In this document: positions 21,501 to 35,600 of the stretch, one piece after another | How positions within the stretch are numbered: position 1 is the stretch's first letter | Layout of the letters: each line of letters opens with the position of its first letter | DNA from: Phoronis australis | Taxonomy: Eukaryota; Phoronida; Phoronidae | DNA length: 62,000 nt | Direction: 5' to 3' | Assembly (NCBI GenBank): GCA_002633005.1 | Contig: NMRA01000355.1 | Location: forward strand, 81,067-143,066 | The notes under the pieces: generated by a model | What the model was told of the DNA's origin: nothing | Databases searched by the model: none | Seen by the model: only the letters and a program-made list of their open reading frames with translations | Position numbers and translations under genes: made by a program

Positions 21501-24137
21501 TTTGACCGATAATGTGCATTTCACTGGACTTGATACTTTTTCCACTCTGTCGAGTGAAACATTGGGAATCATTTTACATGAACATACCTATAAATGTCTG
21601 GTATTTTTGTCACTTCCTCTTTCACTGAAAGAGAAAGCAAAGTTCAGAAACAAGGTTACAAGGAACTAAAATTTAGTTTTCAGACCCAAATCACCAATTC
21701 AATGCCATGCTAGATAGACGCGAATACTAGACTCTGAACTCATTTTTAACAGATTTCAAAAATATGTCCACAAAATAGTGCTATAAAACTAGGTGTTTGC
21801 AATTCTAAGTTGATTGTTTTATATATTTCTCATTCGCTACGCAGAAATGCAACAATGCTATATGGGGCCGCCGTCTTGTATCTACAGCCGAACTAAAAGA
21901 CTTCACCATTCCCGTGAGCGCAAACAATCCAGATTCACTGAACCTACATGTACTTGCAACGCCTACTGAGCAAAACTGCCGCTCAACCATGCCTATTCCA
22001 AATATTGAATTTATGGGTCTGTAAAGTTTAAGCGGCTACACTCTCTATGTACATGTTCCGCAATCTGATTGAGTTGAACTGTTAGCTTGATTGACACTTA
22101 TTAGGCTTTGGAGCAATTTCAGACTAATTTCATGACGATACGTGATCTGAATCAAAAGCGGTGTTAAAAACCACTTTAAAAGTTGTACGTAAGTTACGCG
22201 TTGTTGTTATAACAACAGAGCAAAGTAGAAATTAAAGCAAAGATATGTTTGAGAAATATCAGAGGCAAATGATCATTGCCATAAACTTACTGTGCTTTGC
22301 CTGCGCTAAGGTGTTTGATATAAACGACAGGCTGTCGCGGTGGTTGTCATACATACGCTGATTTGAGAGCAAAGTACGGTATTTTTCAGAGCTTGTAAAT
22401 CAGGAAACTTTTGTAAATGGTATGCCTGAACAAAGCGTTTGAAAATTTGCGGTTATCTATACAGCTTTTTTGCTAGATGAGAAAGCCTTAGACCATGATG
22501 TATTTTTTTTTTTGGTTTGTAAGTAATGATAGCGCACCTTATTAGGGCTCTGTATGATATGTACATGTATAAGGGCCGGTAGTCTTGGTAAACACGAGGA
22601 GACGACAGTTCAAAACGTGTATTGCTTCCCTGAAATAAAACGAGGTAACTAACAGATAATGACATCTGGCGGTGAAATGGACAAACTACACCTCTCGATA
22701 ATACAGGAAACGATGAGTTATGTGAGATACGCCCAGTCATACAAACGCATGAATGAGCACAGACGGGGACAACGGGGCCGGTTCACAAGCCTCCTTTTCA
22801 TTACAAAAAGCCTTATTCCGGTCAAAATTCAATTCAGAAGTAAGCTTGACCCTTTTGTGAATTGTCCCCCAACTTAGCCCCTCATTCCAGCTCCCCCGAC
22901 GCTAACAATTTTGCGTTTCGTACTTCTGTTTAAAACAATAGTGCGATAGTGTAAATAACATAAGCTAACAAAGAATCTCGTAAATACCAGTCACTGATCA
23001 TCAAAGCGACTGCTACCCAACGAACTAATTTAACAATCTCCTACAAACGTGAAACCGACTCCATCTACATTGAAGTTCTCAAAATAGTGCATAACAATCC
23101 AAAGATTATTCAAAACAGCAGCTCCGCACACGCAAACAAGAATCATACTAATTCACCTGTCCGCCAAACATATGCCGGAAAGTACAAACAGTACAAAACA
23201 CAGGCAGCTTAGATGCACAGTTAAGGTTTTCTTACAAACCACGTCACACCGACTTCAATGTTCCATTGAACATTTCGAACAAACACAAACTCCTTCTAGG
23301 CCGTTGCCATTTACATGTACGTCCACCCCCCCCCCTCATCATAGGCGGCGTGCAGACTTTAGAGCAGTTTGAAAACCCCGTTTAGACAACCACCAGGATA
23401 TCGTTTAACTATCCCAGACACTTCTACATATTTTGCGAGAAAGTGTGATCTTATGTACCTAATCACGCTACGCGAATAGGGGACGATTTTAACCTTAAGG
23501 GGTATCTAGTCCGAATTCCACATCATTAAGGTGCTGAGAAGATGCACCGCCGAAATTATTTAACGATTTAAAAGTAACTCCTACCGTGGGCTGCATAATA
23601 CGAGTAGAAAATCCATTACATTGCAATGAATATATTGAACTTTATTAGGTTCCAGTTTGGAAAAGAGTCTACTTAAATGGGTCATGTATTGAAGGGTATA
23701 CTTTGAGATGCGTGTTTTTTCGGAATCCCAATGCACTGCCAAAACGGGTTGTTTTAAAATTTCTGGTTGGAAATGGGCACCCGATTTTCCACTAGCTGCT
23801 CCACGGGGGCTAAACAATGATATTGAACTGCCTGAATTTGATTCATCCTAAGCCATTATCCTAAGCCATTATTCACCGAAACGGTAATTTCGTAGGCTGG
23901 TCTACTCAATGAGTTCTTGTTGACAAGAATCTAATACTTCTGTTTGGAATAGCACGATGTATTTTCAGAACTATCGCACCTGTATCAAAGTTCACTGTAA
24001 TATCGCCGATTTTTATCCAATAGTAACTACGTCAAATAATCGCCTATAGAACATTCAATTTTTGTAGATATACTGACAAGCAAAATCAGGAACCGTTGCA
24101 GAATACAAGAAGACTATGGACATGCTAACCGTGACAN

Positions 24138-24345
24138 GGGCAAAAAGGTCCGCCTGCGAAAAACAAAAAGTCCGAGAAAATGAGACAAAAGTCCACTAAC
24201 CAAAACAAGTAAAAACGTACAAACGCGCCATTCACAGTGGTGCACCCGTTTTTTTGTTTTTTTTTAGTCCGACGGCTAACAAAATGTCCACAACGTAGGG
24301 AATTCGAACCCCCCATAATGAAGGCTGGGTGCGCGCATGCAATGG
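24138..24345 (+). repeat. Diverged MITE-like family member beside N gap
   Basis: Begins right after the N at 24137 with GGGCAAAAAGGTCCG, as inside the 408-bp repeats, and ends with TTCGAACCCCCC and GGCTGGGTGCGC, matching their right terminus. Its left end is missing at the gap, so assembly probably broke within the repeat. Confidence 0.55.
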
Positions 24346-25457
24346 AAAAGAGTAACGGTTGAATCCATTCACTCACTCAGGATCACTTCTCTCGACACGT
24401 GCGAGTTTGTTTTGAACAACTTCCTTTTTGTCAATAAATGGTTTCCTGGTGACAATCTTCAAAGAAAATATTCTTAGTGGGATTCTTTTGAAAAGAGTAG
24501 TGATATTTTCATCGTTAAGACGTCAGTGAAGATGTTGTCTCTGGGTAATAAACAAATGCTGGTCGTCCCAAGTTCTTGTATTTATGATACCGTCTTTGTA
24601 TTAGTTGATATACATGTACATGTAGGTTTTCGCTTTCGGTTGTTAAGGCTACCTGCGGCAACTGTCCTGCAAAGTGATTTTCAAAAACGACAGCAGCACA
24701 GTAGATGAAATACCAGAATTGAATAGCAAAAAATGGGACTAAAATGTAAAACCATTTTGCAATCGGTTACAAGGCGGCGAGGCCGACTTGATCTCGTGTC
24801 GGTTCTCCACTAAGGGTCAAATCGCGGATATGGACGACAGTTTGTGGGTCCACTATTTCGGCAGTGAGACAATTTACAAATAATGGCAGAAAAATAGAAG
24901 TTCAGTATACAAAAGCAGAAATTGTCGCTAATGCGGTTGCTGTTGACGCCAGATGTCATCTGCATACTATACAACAAATACCGTACTTTCCTTACAAGCA
25001 CACCCATCAGTTTTTAGATTGCGTTTTGGAATGACACGAGCGCGTATAGCACGTGCACGCGGGACGTCGGCCATTTCAAACTTCACAATGTAACATTTTA
25101 TAGAAGGGAATGTTTTTCAAAAACAGAATGTACAAATGTAAAATATTTTATCGTGAGGCGGAACTCCATCGCAAAAAAAAAACATAATCTGTTAACTTTT
25201 GTCACGTTTCATGGTTATCAAGCACAGCAAATTAGTGTATCCACATCATGATTCTTGTAACTGAACTGACGTTTCCTATCGTCTGGAAACGACTTCAGTC
25301 ATGCATTGCATTTTCATATCGCTGAGAAAAGTTCAACTCTGGATTCCGCGTTAGTACCGGAAAGTAACGTTGCATTTGCTAGTCCGCCACTGCAGGTGTA
25401 AATCGAAAATTGATATGACCTACAGAACACAAGGAATTGAGCCTAACTCCCTATAGG

Positions 25458-25463
25458 TTTTAA
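25458..25463 (-). terminator. Possible gene B poly(A) signal (ATTAAA)
   Basis: No AATAAA is seen on the minus strand within about 500 bp of the gene B stop. ATTAAA, the common variant, occurs here about 510 bp downstream. Weak evidence. Confidence 0.2.
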
Positions 25464-25974
25464 TGTTTAAAATCACATCAAGAACCCTTTTCTTACACAT
25501 TGTTTACAAGAACCGTGCGGTGCGTGAAAATTGTGTAGCTCTAGTTGTGCATTCGCCACGAACCTTCTTCATGCGTGGTTAACGCCTTTGTGGAAACTGG
25601 AAAGAGTCGCCCTCCTTTTCGTAAGGGTCCCTCTGCGTGGTAAAGACTGCCCAATTCGAGGTAGCAGCTGGTATTACCGTCCACGAGTGCTCAAACTTCT
25701 GCTGAATTACCTCTTTAGCGGAAGTCATGATCTGGCGTGATCTCACCATTACGCGCTATACTAGAAGCTGTGAATTCAAACAAGTGTCTTCGCACCTAAG
25801 CATGAATTGAACAGGGTGATAATTGCTTATCAAAATTGAATTCCGATGACTTTGGCCCGTAATTCAACTTTCCTCTCACGATCTTTTTTTACTTTACGAA
25901 TTATCAGTTTCCAAATAAACGTTAACAATTGCAAAATACACCAATAAATTAAACTTTGCAACCTAAACTGTAAA

Positions 25975-26634
25975 TCAATCAAATGCTTTGTTTACATAAC
26001 TTGCAGATGACTTTCCATTTTCTTCATGGACAGATACATGCGTTTTACTCGAGTTAGATTCAACAGTTATCACACGATTCGTTGTCATTTCGCTAGTCGA
26101 AAGTAAGGTAGATGGCGCGTGTGCATTCTCAGCGTGACGTAACTCGTGACGTCTTACAGTGTCAACACTTTTAGGCAAATGCCCACTCGCAGATGTTAAA
26201 ACGTTTGAATCGCCTGTTTGAAGTTCTTGTGGATGCCCATAGTTAGAGTTCGGCACTACTTGGAGACTCTCGTCCGTGAAATAAATCCATCGACTATTCG
26301 AGTTAATGACGTCACGATTGCTGCTGACACGTCCTGAACTCCCGTTCTCTGCTTTCGAACCTGACAACTGGGACGCCCGACGACGCGCGTGGCAATTTTC
26401 GTACTCCTGGCTATTTCGATGCCCGTACCCCCCCGACCTTCGACGACCAGAGGAATGCTTTCTCTCTTTCAATTTTTTTATGTTGAAAATAGACGGACAG
26501 AGGATTTTGTCCTTCTCGCCGTCTGTGATTGGCTCATCGCCGTCAGAGTAATCCCCAATTCCGTGCTCACACCAATCAGCTCCCAATATCTCATCTCCAA
26601 GGCTCACGCGTAAACCTACAGTTATGTCGATTGC
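25975..26634 (-). CDS. AMT: Gene B exon 7: long C-terminal tail and stop
   Basis: Encodes residues 401-619. It starts AIDITVGLRVSLGDEILGAD, then CEHGIGDYSDGDEP, as in gene A. The Arg/Ser motifs GRRRSGGYG and RRRASQLS are conserved, the latter an RRxS-type basophilic kinase consensus. After about residue 520 the sequence is Ser/Thr/His/Asn-rich, without a gene A counterpart, and ends YVNKAFD. Acceptor TTGCAG (minus, 26640-26635). Confidence 0.94.
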   Translation of the reverse strand, partial: AIDITVGLRVSLGDEILGADWCEHGIGDYSDGDEPITDGEKDKILCPSIFNIKKLKERKHSSGRRRSGGYGHRNSQEYENCHARRRASQLSGSKAENGSSGRVSSNRDVINSNSRWIYFTDESLQVVPNSNYGHPQELQTGDSNVLTSASGHLPKSVDTVRRHELRHAENAHAPSTLLSTSEMTTNRVITVESNSSKTHVSVHEENGKSSASYVNKAFD

Positions 26635-29600
26635 CTGCAAAACAGCATAAATTATATGATTATACAAGAACCCATTTTCCAGTCATTATGGAACTTCACC
26701 GGAGTCGTTAAGGAATTTTTCCTATAGAATGAATTATGGCAACTAGGGGACACGGGTGTACCCCGCTGGCTCCTTGCGTCACCGCTAGATGGCAGAGAAC
26801 ACGGGAAATGTGTTTACACCGGTGTTTCTGATTGGCTGGTCGAATTTTCGAGAGCTGGCGCTTTACGTAAAGAAACTGGCATGCAGGAAGTATAAGTGCA
26901 GATATAGTGTGTGGTCTGTTGTACAGACAAATCGGTGCTAATAATTCATGTTCAAGAAATAAGCACGGGGCCATTAAACATTATCTCAGAAACGAAATAA
27001 TTGCCGTCACACCTGTGAATGACAAGGCTATAATCGTTCACAGTCCGCCATCTTCGTTCATTGTTATAAAGCTAACCAATGACTGCCGAGGTTACGTCAA
27101 CCAGTGGCAAAACGCGTGCTACTGGATGATACATGTACCTGCGTGTTCTCTACCCCTAGCGGACATGCAGGGAACCAGCGAGGAGTAGTAAATGCATGAG
27201 CAAAAACGACACAGCACACAGCGTCTAGTTTTGAGGTCTATCGCGCACGCACGCGGTCGCTCCTTCCTCCAGTAACTGCGTATTTCAGCATAAACTGGGA
27301 GACAAAATATCTGTTCCTTTTTTACTAGAATCTGTAACATTTCTTGGCATAATCTCGACAAAATGCTGTCAGGTGTTGCAACATCCACATTGACGACTTT
27401 GCCACAACTTAATCAACGGAGTCTGACTGCTAGAACGCATGTCGAATAGACATATCCTGTTCAAGCACAACAGTTTCTTAGGAACCCAATGGCTCAGTAA
27501 AGCATGCGGATATTTGCTATGCCTGTCTGCATCTGCAGATAATTCAACACTCACAGTCCCACCTTTGCCTTGCACCAGCACAAGCTTTGTGTGCGGGGAT
27601 ACGGAACAAGGCAAGGTGACCTTGCTCCCGGTTTCGCAAAGTAGTCGGCGGCCTCGGCCGAAGTGATATTTGACCCAATCGACAGGGGCAGTTCATAAGT
27701 TATCACACGGTGTTGAGGTTATGTTGTCCCTAGGTGGCTAAAATGGTTAGATTTCGGAACATCTTACCTCAAAAAGGCTTATCGTGTTCATATGAAATTA
27801 CATGTGCTAATTATGCGCTGTGCTCCAATACGTATGAAGAATTATTTTTGAAATGTTGCACGTTCACATGAGCGTTACCAAAAAAAGATTTTTTTAAGAT
27901 TTTCATAAAAAACAAATGTTGCATGAAACGATAACGCAATAATTTTGAATACTGTAAAAGAATTTTAGCGATTTCATCTTGAACATCTATAATAAACGAC
28001 ATTCGGTCATTTTACATATATAGATACCATTGTTTTGCCACGAAATTACCTTTTTTTCGCTAACGTTTGTCAAAGAGACTTGACTCAATTGATGGCAGAA
28101 AAAAACATCAAATCTCATTTTCAATAGCACAAGTAAGAATTATTGCTCTTCCGATGGCGCCAATACTTTGGTCACATCACGTGAGCGACCCAGGCGATCA
28201 TCTGAAAACGATCTCTTTGCCTACCGGGGCTCAAACTCGAGGCTTTCTGTTATCCGTGCAATCCACTGAGGTATCGGGACAACTGGTCGAATACAGAGCA
28301 CCAGTAACACTTAACATGAAACATCTTGCCAAAACTGGAAGTGCATATACATTATACACGGATATATAAGTATACCAGTGTGCGATGTGCTATAAGTAAG
28401 AAGCATAGTCTTTTTACATGAAGTACATTTATCACGTACACCACGTGACCCTTCGTTATGTATGAACAGAAGTTGAACAATTGTTTCTGATACCATATCC
28501 GCACGCTGATTCATGAGAACACGTTCGAATGCATGTGTATCCACTCCCAAGTTTTCGTGCCACCCGTACTTTTAGCAACGTTTGCTTTTGGGGAAGCCAA
28601 GCGCACCAAAGTACTTTCGTTTCAGGTAGTACTTGTCTCCGCGCATGCTTAACAATTACGAAGTCCGCGTTGGTAATTACAATGACATCAATGGAAAACT
28701 AATTGCAAGGCAAAGCATTGAAATTTTCAGCCTTAATATAGTAACAGTTTGATTGCCTTGATGAGGGCTTATTGACGGCTTCCTCACAGTAACATGATCA
28801 TCAACTGGTCACCATTATGTACATGTAGCTGGCGTTTCAAGACCAGTTCACGCCAAAAGTATTCAGGCAAAATGACTCGTCACAACAAATGGGTGGAAAC
28901 CGAATTTGTCGTCAGTGCAGTCTTCAATAAAGACTGAATCAAGAGGAAATGACCAAAAAGTTATACATGTAAAAGCCGTTGATGCAGCCCTTTGCCACCC
29001 AAAGAATTTTGACTGTGAACAGAATTACACGTCATAACGGGAAAACGGTATTTTGTCTGAATAGTTAAACCTTGTACTGTGCTTGAATTCAGAACAAATA
29101 ATGGACCTGTATTTTGGAAGTCGAATTCATGAAATTAGGAAACTTATCATCAGGACACTCTCTGCCGCTGTACCGGTAGAGGGCGTGAAGTGTCGATGTG
29201 GACGTTAACGCAAGTTTCTTAGAGCGAAAGAACGATTAAAAAAGCGACGATGCGTCGAGAAATTATTCATAACAGATTGCATAGACCCACATACCTTCAG
29301 AATCAAGAACGATATCAGAGCTGACCACGCAGTAAGAGCGACAACGGCCAAAGTCTGCACTCCTAGCAAGTAGAACCCTCCGCCCTTGAACAAACCACGT
29401 CGACCTTCCGTCAGCGATAGAATGTCCTCCTTTGGAAAAATGGAAGTCAGCATGTAAATAAACGAAAAAATACCCCAGTAAAGCTCTACAAGTACATGTA
29501 TGTTCACACAACGGGAGTTTTGAAAATGTCTTAATCATTCAGGTTGACATTCAGTTTCCTCTTAACAACACCCACAGCCCAAACATCCATGAATGTTCCT

Positions 29601-32600
29601 CCTTTAAACGGATACAAATCATAATGTGGAGCGACAGGCGTATTATTCTCATCTTCCACATTCAACTTAACCGTATGTTTACCCTTTGTTTGGGTTGCAA
29701 ATGGTTACAATAAATCCCTTGGAGTTGGCTGCTGACGGATACACCGCCTTGGCAAATGCAGCTAACGCGACGTCGACGACAGAAAATTGGGCTTAGTAAC
29801 ACACTGATTTGGCAGACGGGGGCGCCATAGTTATTGCTGCAATAAATCATTCGTTATATGCTAGTATATAACTTTGTCAACCTACATGTACGTATCCTGA
29901 TAATTTAGCTCTCAAAATGCACGCATCTCACTTGCCCTGGAGTAATAAACAATCACCTTCGCAGGTATCATTTTTGAAGGAAAATACACATTTACTGATG
30001 GAGACGTAAAAGAATTTTTGCTCATATCCGCTCTTAGATTTTGAGTTTGTGTTTATAAAATGGTGAAGGCATTTACTTGAACCACCACCAATTTCTCCAG
30101 TTTGAATAAACACGCACCACTTGCTCGTTTCCATATTTCAGGCGCTCTGTGCATTAACCCAGACTAGTTGGGTCAGGTTCATCGACGCACATGGAGTATC
30201 CCACTGTCCATACTCGGAAAATTGCTAGGAGAGTGATTCATCAGCTTATTTGCGAAGCAACAAGTACAGAAGACAACCAATTGCATTGAGTTCTCAAATG
30301 CAGAAGATAGAACCCATTTTGAGACAGGCAAAAGCCAGATGTTTTGTTTATTTTCAGTTTCATAGGTACAGTGATGAATATAGAAAGGGATTCAGTTTCG
30401 AGCCTCAAAAGTGAGACAACTCTTTGGCTGTTTTCAAGGCTAGCCACCAATATTAACATAGAGGCACACCGTTTTTAGTCGCCCGCTGATGGACCCCTCT
30501 CTATTAATATAGAAATCCCCGCCCTTCGACTGTCTTCTAGAGGGACTCTCCCGACGTCGGCTGAAGGAAGGACCATCTTTATTAATTTTTGGTAACCCTT
30601 CTCTTCAGTAAACTTTGGGCGATTTCCCTAGTAAAAGTAAAGCAGTCTTGCTTTTTGATTGCATTCAAATGGAACTTTGCATAGTAATACAGAAAAGCCC
30701 CGCTTCCCAGTAGTCTTATGGTGGTGACCCTTGTGGAAGTTTAGGATTCCCAGTCTCCACTCGCTTTTGAGCGAACACCCCCTCCCTTTATCAATAAACA
30801 AACCCTCGCTTTTTAGAGGATTTCAGGCGAGGCATTCCACATGTATTTAGTGTAGGAGGTCCCACTGAAACACTGTACGTTGAGCATGCCATCTTGAAAT
30901 CACTTGTAATGGAAGCAGACGTCAGACAAAATTCACGCTACCCTGCTCCAATGGGGCAGCTGAAGATGATAAGCAATGGTCATTGGTGGTACATGGCCCT
31001 ACACATCTTTCTCTTATTCAGTGACAGTCCCTGACAACATAGTAGTGCTGTAAATGGAACCAGATCTTTCCCATTGTAAAGTAATCCATGAATGAATTGC
31101 CTGCTACCATGTGAGCCTTAGCCAATTATCTAGAGTTACCCCCAACCATTTGTTCGTTGAAATGCTCCCACAAAAATGGCTAAGAGCTTAGCCCTGCTAG
31201 GGCAGTTATCGAACAAGAGTTCTGGTAGTTAGTAATTCATAAATGATTCAATGAATTTAGTGGTATAGAGTAATGTCAGGAACAATAACTAGATAGAATG
31301 GTTTGGAATATATCAAGAACACTTAACCAAAGATAGCTGTAATGCAACAATCCTGGTGCCCATGAGAAAGAACAGGTTACCTAAATAGACTAGTGACCTT
31401 TTTTTCTAAACGTGGTTGTGCCCCGGGCATTATCTAAGCCGATTTTGTTGCTCCCAACAGTGCTATTTGACCTGATTTTATGTTATTGCAAAATGGAGGA
31501 ATATCCAGCGAGTAAATTCCGTTTCCTGCAATTAAGTAAGGAAGTGTCAATGACTTGCAAGGCATTAGGGCATCGTTTACGTCAATTGCAATGCCATTCA
31601 GGATTACCGCCCAGAGCACTTATTTTGGAAAACTAAAAAAGTCATGTGGTCGGCGTTAAGGCGAACACAGGCGCTTAAAATAAGATTGATAATAGGTGAG
31701 AGATGGACGCTTGCTCAATTGCGTCTTGGGAGTTACATCGATGTTGGATTTCACTTCCAAATCAAGGTAGTTGTGTTCTTTTTGGTCATTCAAGGTTTTG
31801 TGATCATCCCCAATCACTGCCACGTTCTTCAACTTACCAGGTAGATAAAAGCCAAATAACTCAGGTATGTTCCCGGTTTTGTAAAAAATCACCACCCTTT
31901 GTCCAAATGAAACATTTGAGGTGGTTTCTCAAACCTGATATTTGAAAAGACAGTTCCGATCAAAACATATCGATTAATCTGCATGGTTATTGCCTCATTG
32001 GCATCAATTGCAAATCTTCATATCTCTGGAGCCAATTCATGAATTTATGAGAACATTTTGCGAGTAAAACATATAAAAAATGTTCACTATGGGGCGCAGT
32101 GTCCATAAACCCAAACTCCAAAATGGGAGAAAGTCATCACCTTATTAAAAACCTATTGCCAGAGTTTTTATAAAACCGTTTGAAAATCTGAGGATTCAGA
32201 GGCAAACCTAAAGAGAGAATTGCCACTACGATAAGTTGTCTACATCTGCCACGACCATAAATATACATTCGTAGCATTTCACAAAGATTCGGTAAGTAGT
32301 TTTTAAGATACAGTTGCAAATGCAAAAAACAAGCTGAGTTTGCCACTACAGGGCGCCACAGTCGTCGAATTATACCGCCTTGATTCAGAGTTTCCAAAGT
32401 CCACGAAAGGAGATTATAGAAGAGCGGGACCCACTATATTGTTAGAACTGCCCCGCCCGAATGCTGTCGAGTCACTGAATGGGCCCTCATATTAAAAAGA
32501 AAGCTCCGCCAGAAGGCAGGCAAAAAGCGGGGATGACCATATTAAAATAGTTGGCCCTTCGACTGGATCGCCTGCGGGCAGGTACATGTAACTTATATTA

Positions 32601-35600
32601 ATATAAGAGGCTCTGTCCGAAGCGACTGAGGAGAGGTCGCTTTTTTATCAATACAGAAGGTCCTGTCACTTAATGAAGGGGATGTTGTAATCTCTCACCT
32701 GATCGGGAAACAGGCCAGTGCTCAAAAGGCCCCAAATGGCTGCCATGAGATGCACAGGGATGACCCCTGCCGGATCATCCACTTTTATTTTTTCTAGAAG
32801 CATGGTTCCTGTGACAGCAATGACTCCACCCACCGCCCCAATAATTAACGACTCCCAAGGATTCACCAGCGCACACAACCCTGCAAGCAAATGACGAAAG
32901 CCTAAGTAGCATTGCAAAAACATACAAAATCGTCTCGTGTTTACACTGTGCCTCGTTTTGAGTTTACTGAAACAATGCCCCATCTGCTGCAAAATATAGC
33001 TGGAGGGTCATTTTTGAGACGTACAACATTCGTATGCGATATTAAGACAAAGAAGCAAAAAGGATCTCTTCGCTATATTCTTATGAACGCACTGGTTGTC
33101 AGCAATTTGCATCTCAAAAACTTATCCATTACGGCCGGTAACTCATACATGTACTAACAAATGCAAGTGATAATTGTTGTTAGTTTTGAAAATGAAGGTG
33201 GAAACCGTTGATGCTGTCAAAAATGATGACGATGCTTGTTTACGGAAAGAAAGCGGCGAAAACAATAGATGTACATGTAGGTGTGGAAACAACGGTGACG
33301 ACAAATTCGAACTCTCATGTAAAAGGGGGCAATTGACAAGAAATCGGCAAAATAATAAGGCTTATAAAGGCATCGAAAAACCTTAAGTGACACGAGAAAG
33401 GTGAGTAGTTAAAAAGGAAGGTACTATTCGATAATTGTGTTAATATTTACTGCTTACACGAATTCGACATTATGCGTGAAAGCGAGGTTTTATGTCCAAA
33501 CTACATTGGTTCCGCACGTTTGGAACACGCGCGCTTTCACGTTTGCATTAAAATTGATACCAAAACGAGGCATTGTGCCCTAAACAACACTGCACGAGTA
33601 CAGTAGCTTACAAGCAGTGAATAAAAGAAATCTGTCAACGTTTTTATTTACAAGCCTCTTCATGGAGTTTACAAGATACATGTACTGCTGCAGACTGCCG
33701 TAGTAGAGGACTGTTATATGCGCAATGCTAAGTCTTTCATTCGGTTGTTGGTTGGGAATAAACAAAAGGTAAAATTCTACTATTTTTCATTTGAAAATTG
33801 ATCGAAAATAACATCTTAAAACACCATCACGCCGCAAACTAATCCACAGAGCACCTTAAAAGTTGCTAAAAACCAAATACAAAAATCAGGCGAAGTTTTG
33901 GCACTCAAATGAAGATTACCGGATGCCCTTTGAAAATGCAGACTGTCCCCTGATAGAGAGGTTTAATGCTTCCGTTATAAAGATCTTCTTCTTTCTTCTT
34001 TCGCATTCTTTTAAACCATTTTAAAACTACACTACTTACTGAACCTCATAAAACGAAAAATGGGCTATTTGGACCAAAATATTCACGATGCTCCAACTTA
34101 AAATGCAATGGCCCAAAATGAAATAAAAAATTTGAACATATTTCACCAGCGTGTATGTACACACAATTTTTTCAAGATCTAAGTCGATGACGCAAGGGTC
34201 GACCTTTTGATGTTCTTTTTGTACCAATTCTTGTGAATGTGATCATTTCTCTTGTTGCCCAACAGAAAAATCATGACAGTATTCAGCGTCTTGAATTGAT
34301 GTACCTTTGTTTATTTGTGTGTAGGCTTTTCCTGGTATTGGTTGATTTTGAATTCACCAAAAGCGAAGCGTTATTTGAAAAACATATGACCTGCATCATT
34401 TTAAATGCATTTATACCAGTCGAAGTCGATACATTTCTGAGTCTGTCCATAAAGCTACATGTATTACACAGTAGGTCTACTGATAGAACTGGGCTAAGGT
34501 CACTAAATGTGTTCCAAACGAATCTGTCGTGTCTTGTTTTACCCTCAGTTAAAACATAAAAGCTAGGTTTCATCAACATCCTACAAAGGATGCGATATTT
34601 AGCTTCATCAACATACAATAAAGGGTTCAACAGATTTACATAGAAAGGCAAACGCAAAATACAAAACTTCCTTTAGAATGCCCAACAACTGTTGGGTCCA
34701 AAATTGACGACTGCCGCCGTGTCCTCGTTTGATTAAATGAAAGGATGTATTTAATGAAGTTTAGTAAATTATAGTTGCTGATGATCAAATAAATTATCAT
34801 CACGTGACAGAGCAGACGCTGGTAACCAGGAAACCCGCTGGACGCCCGCAGAGAAGTCCTCCAGGCATAAGTCACAGTAATATACAGTGCAATGCTGTTT
34901 TGCACATGGAATCTATGGTAACCAACATAAAATTTATATTTCCTTAACAGTGCTGGAGGATCTAAATTGTATAACACACAAACCACCTGTTGTTGATGTA
35001 TCCTTGAAGCTATCAATATAGATTTTGATGTAAGAAATTTTACCATGACGATTTAGTGAAACTTGTCAAATCCACAGAATCACTACTATCAAAACAAATA
35101 TATGTGAAATCTTTAATAACTTAATGTTCTTAAAAAATCTCCCTTTGGCTTATACATGTGCTCCATGTATACGACATGTCCGGATTGTCAGAGATTGACT
35201 GTGGGTTTGTGTAAAAGGTACATGTAGCTACTGTATGCTTTAAGATTGTGCCTAGATGGAAAGAGAGAGAGAGTAATTAAATCAAGTTATTAATTTATTA
35301 TCCGATAACCACCAATTAGACAACTGAAACATGTTGTTAATTAAGTAATCAACTACGAAGAAGAGTAACCACGCTAGAGCCCTTTTTAAAGATTACTTCA
35401 ATAAATCAACCTAAATAATCAAACGTCTTATCTGCTATCCAAGCTGTAGGACCCTCCGCTTGTTGAATGACAGTCTTGTTGGCGAATCTTCGAACTACAC
35501 ACACTGTATTGCCACAGTATACTTTCTGGTCACAGTCTCTGGTGACGCAACACTTGCAGGCTGTATCTTTTACCCATGATTCACCTTACTGGCCACCGCC

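Larger units (their letters stand above)
17956..25974. other. Intergenic region between convergent genes
   Basis: Contains the 3' UTRs of both genes and no recognisable protein. Visible content is two AATAAA signals after gene A, a single-N gap at 24137, a diverged MITE-like copy at about 24138-24345 and scattered TACATGTA palindromes. Open frames here are below about 105 codons and show no family motif. Confidence 0.6.
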
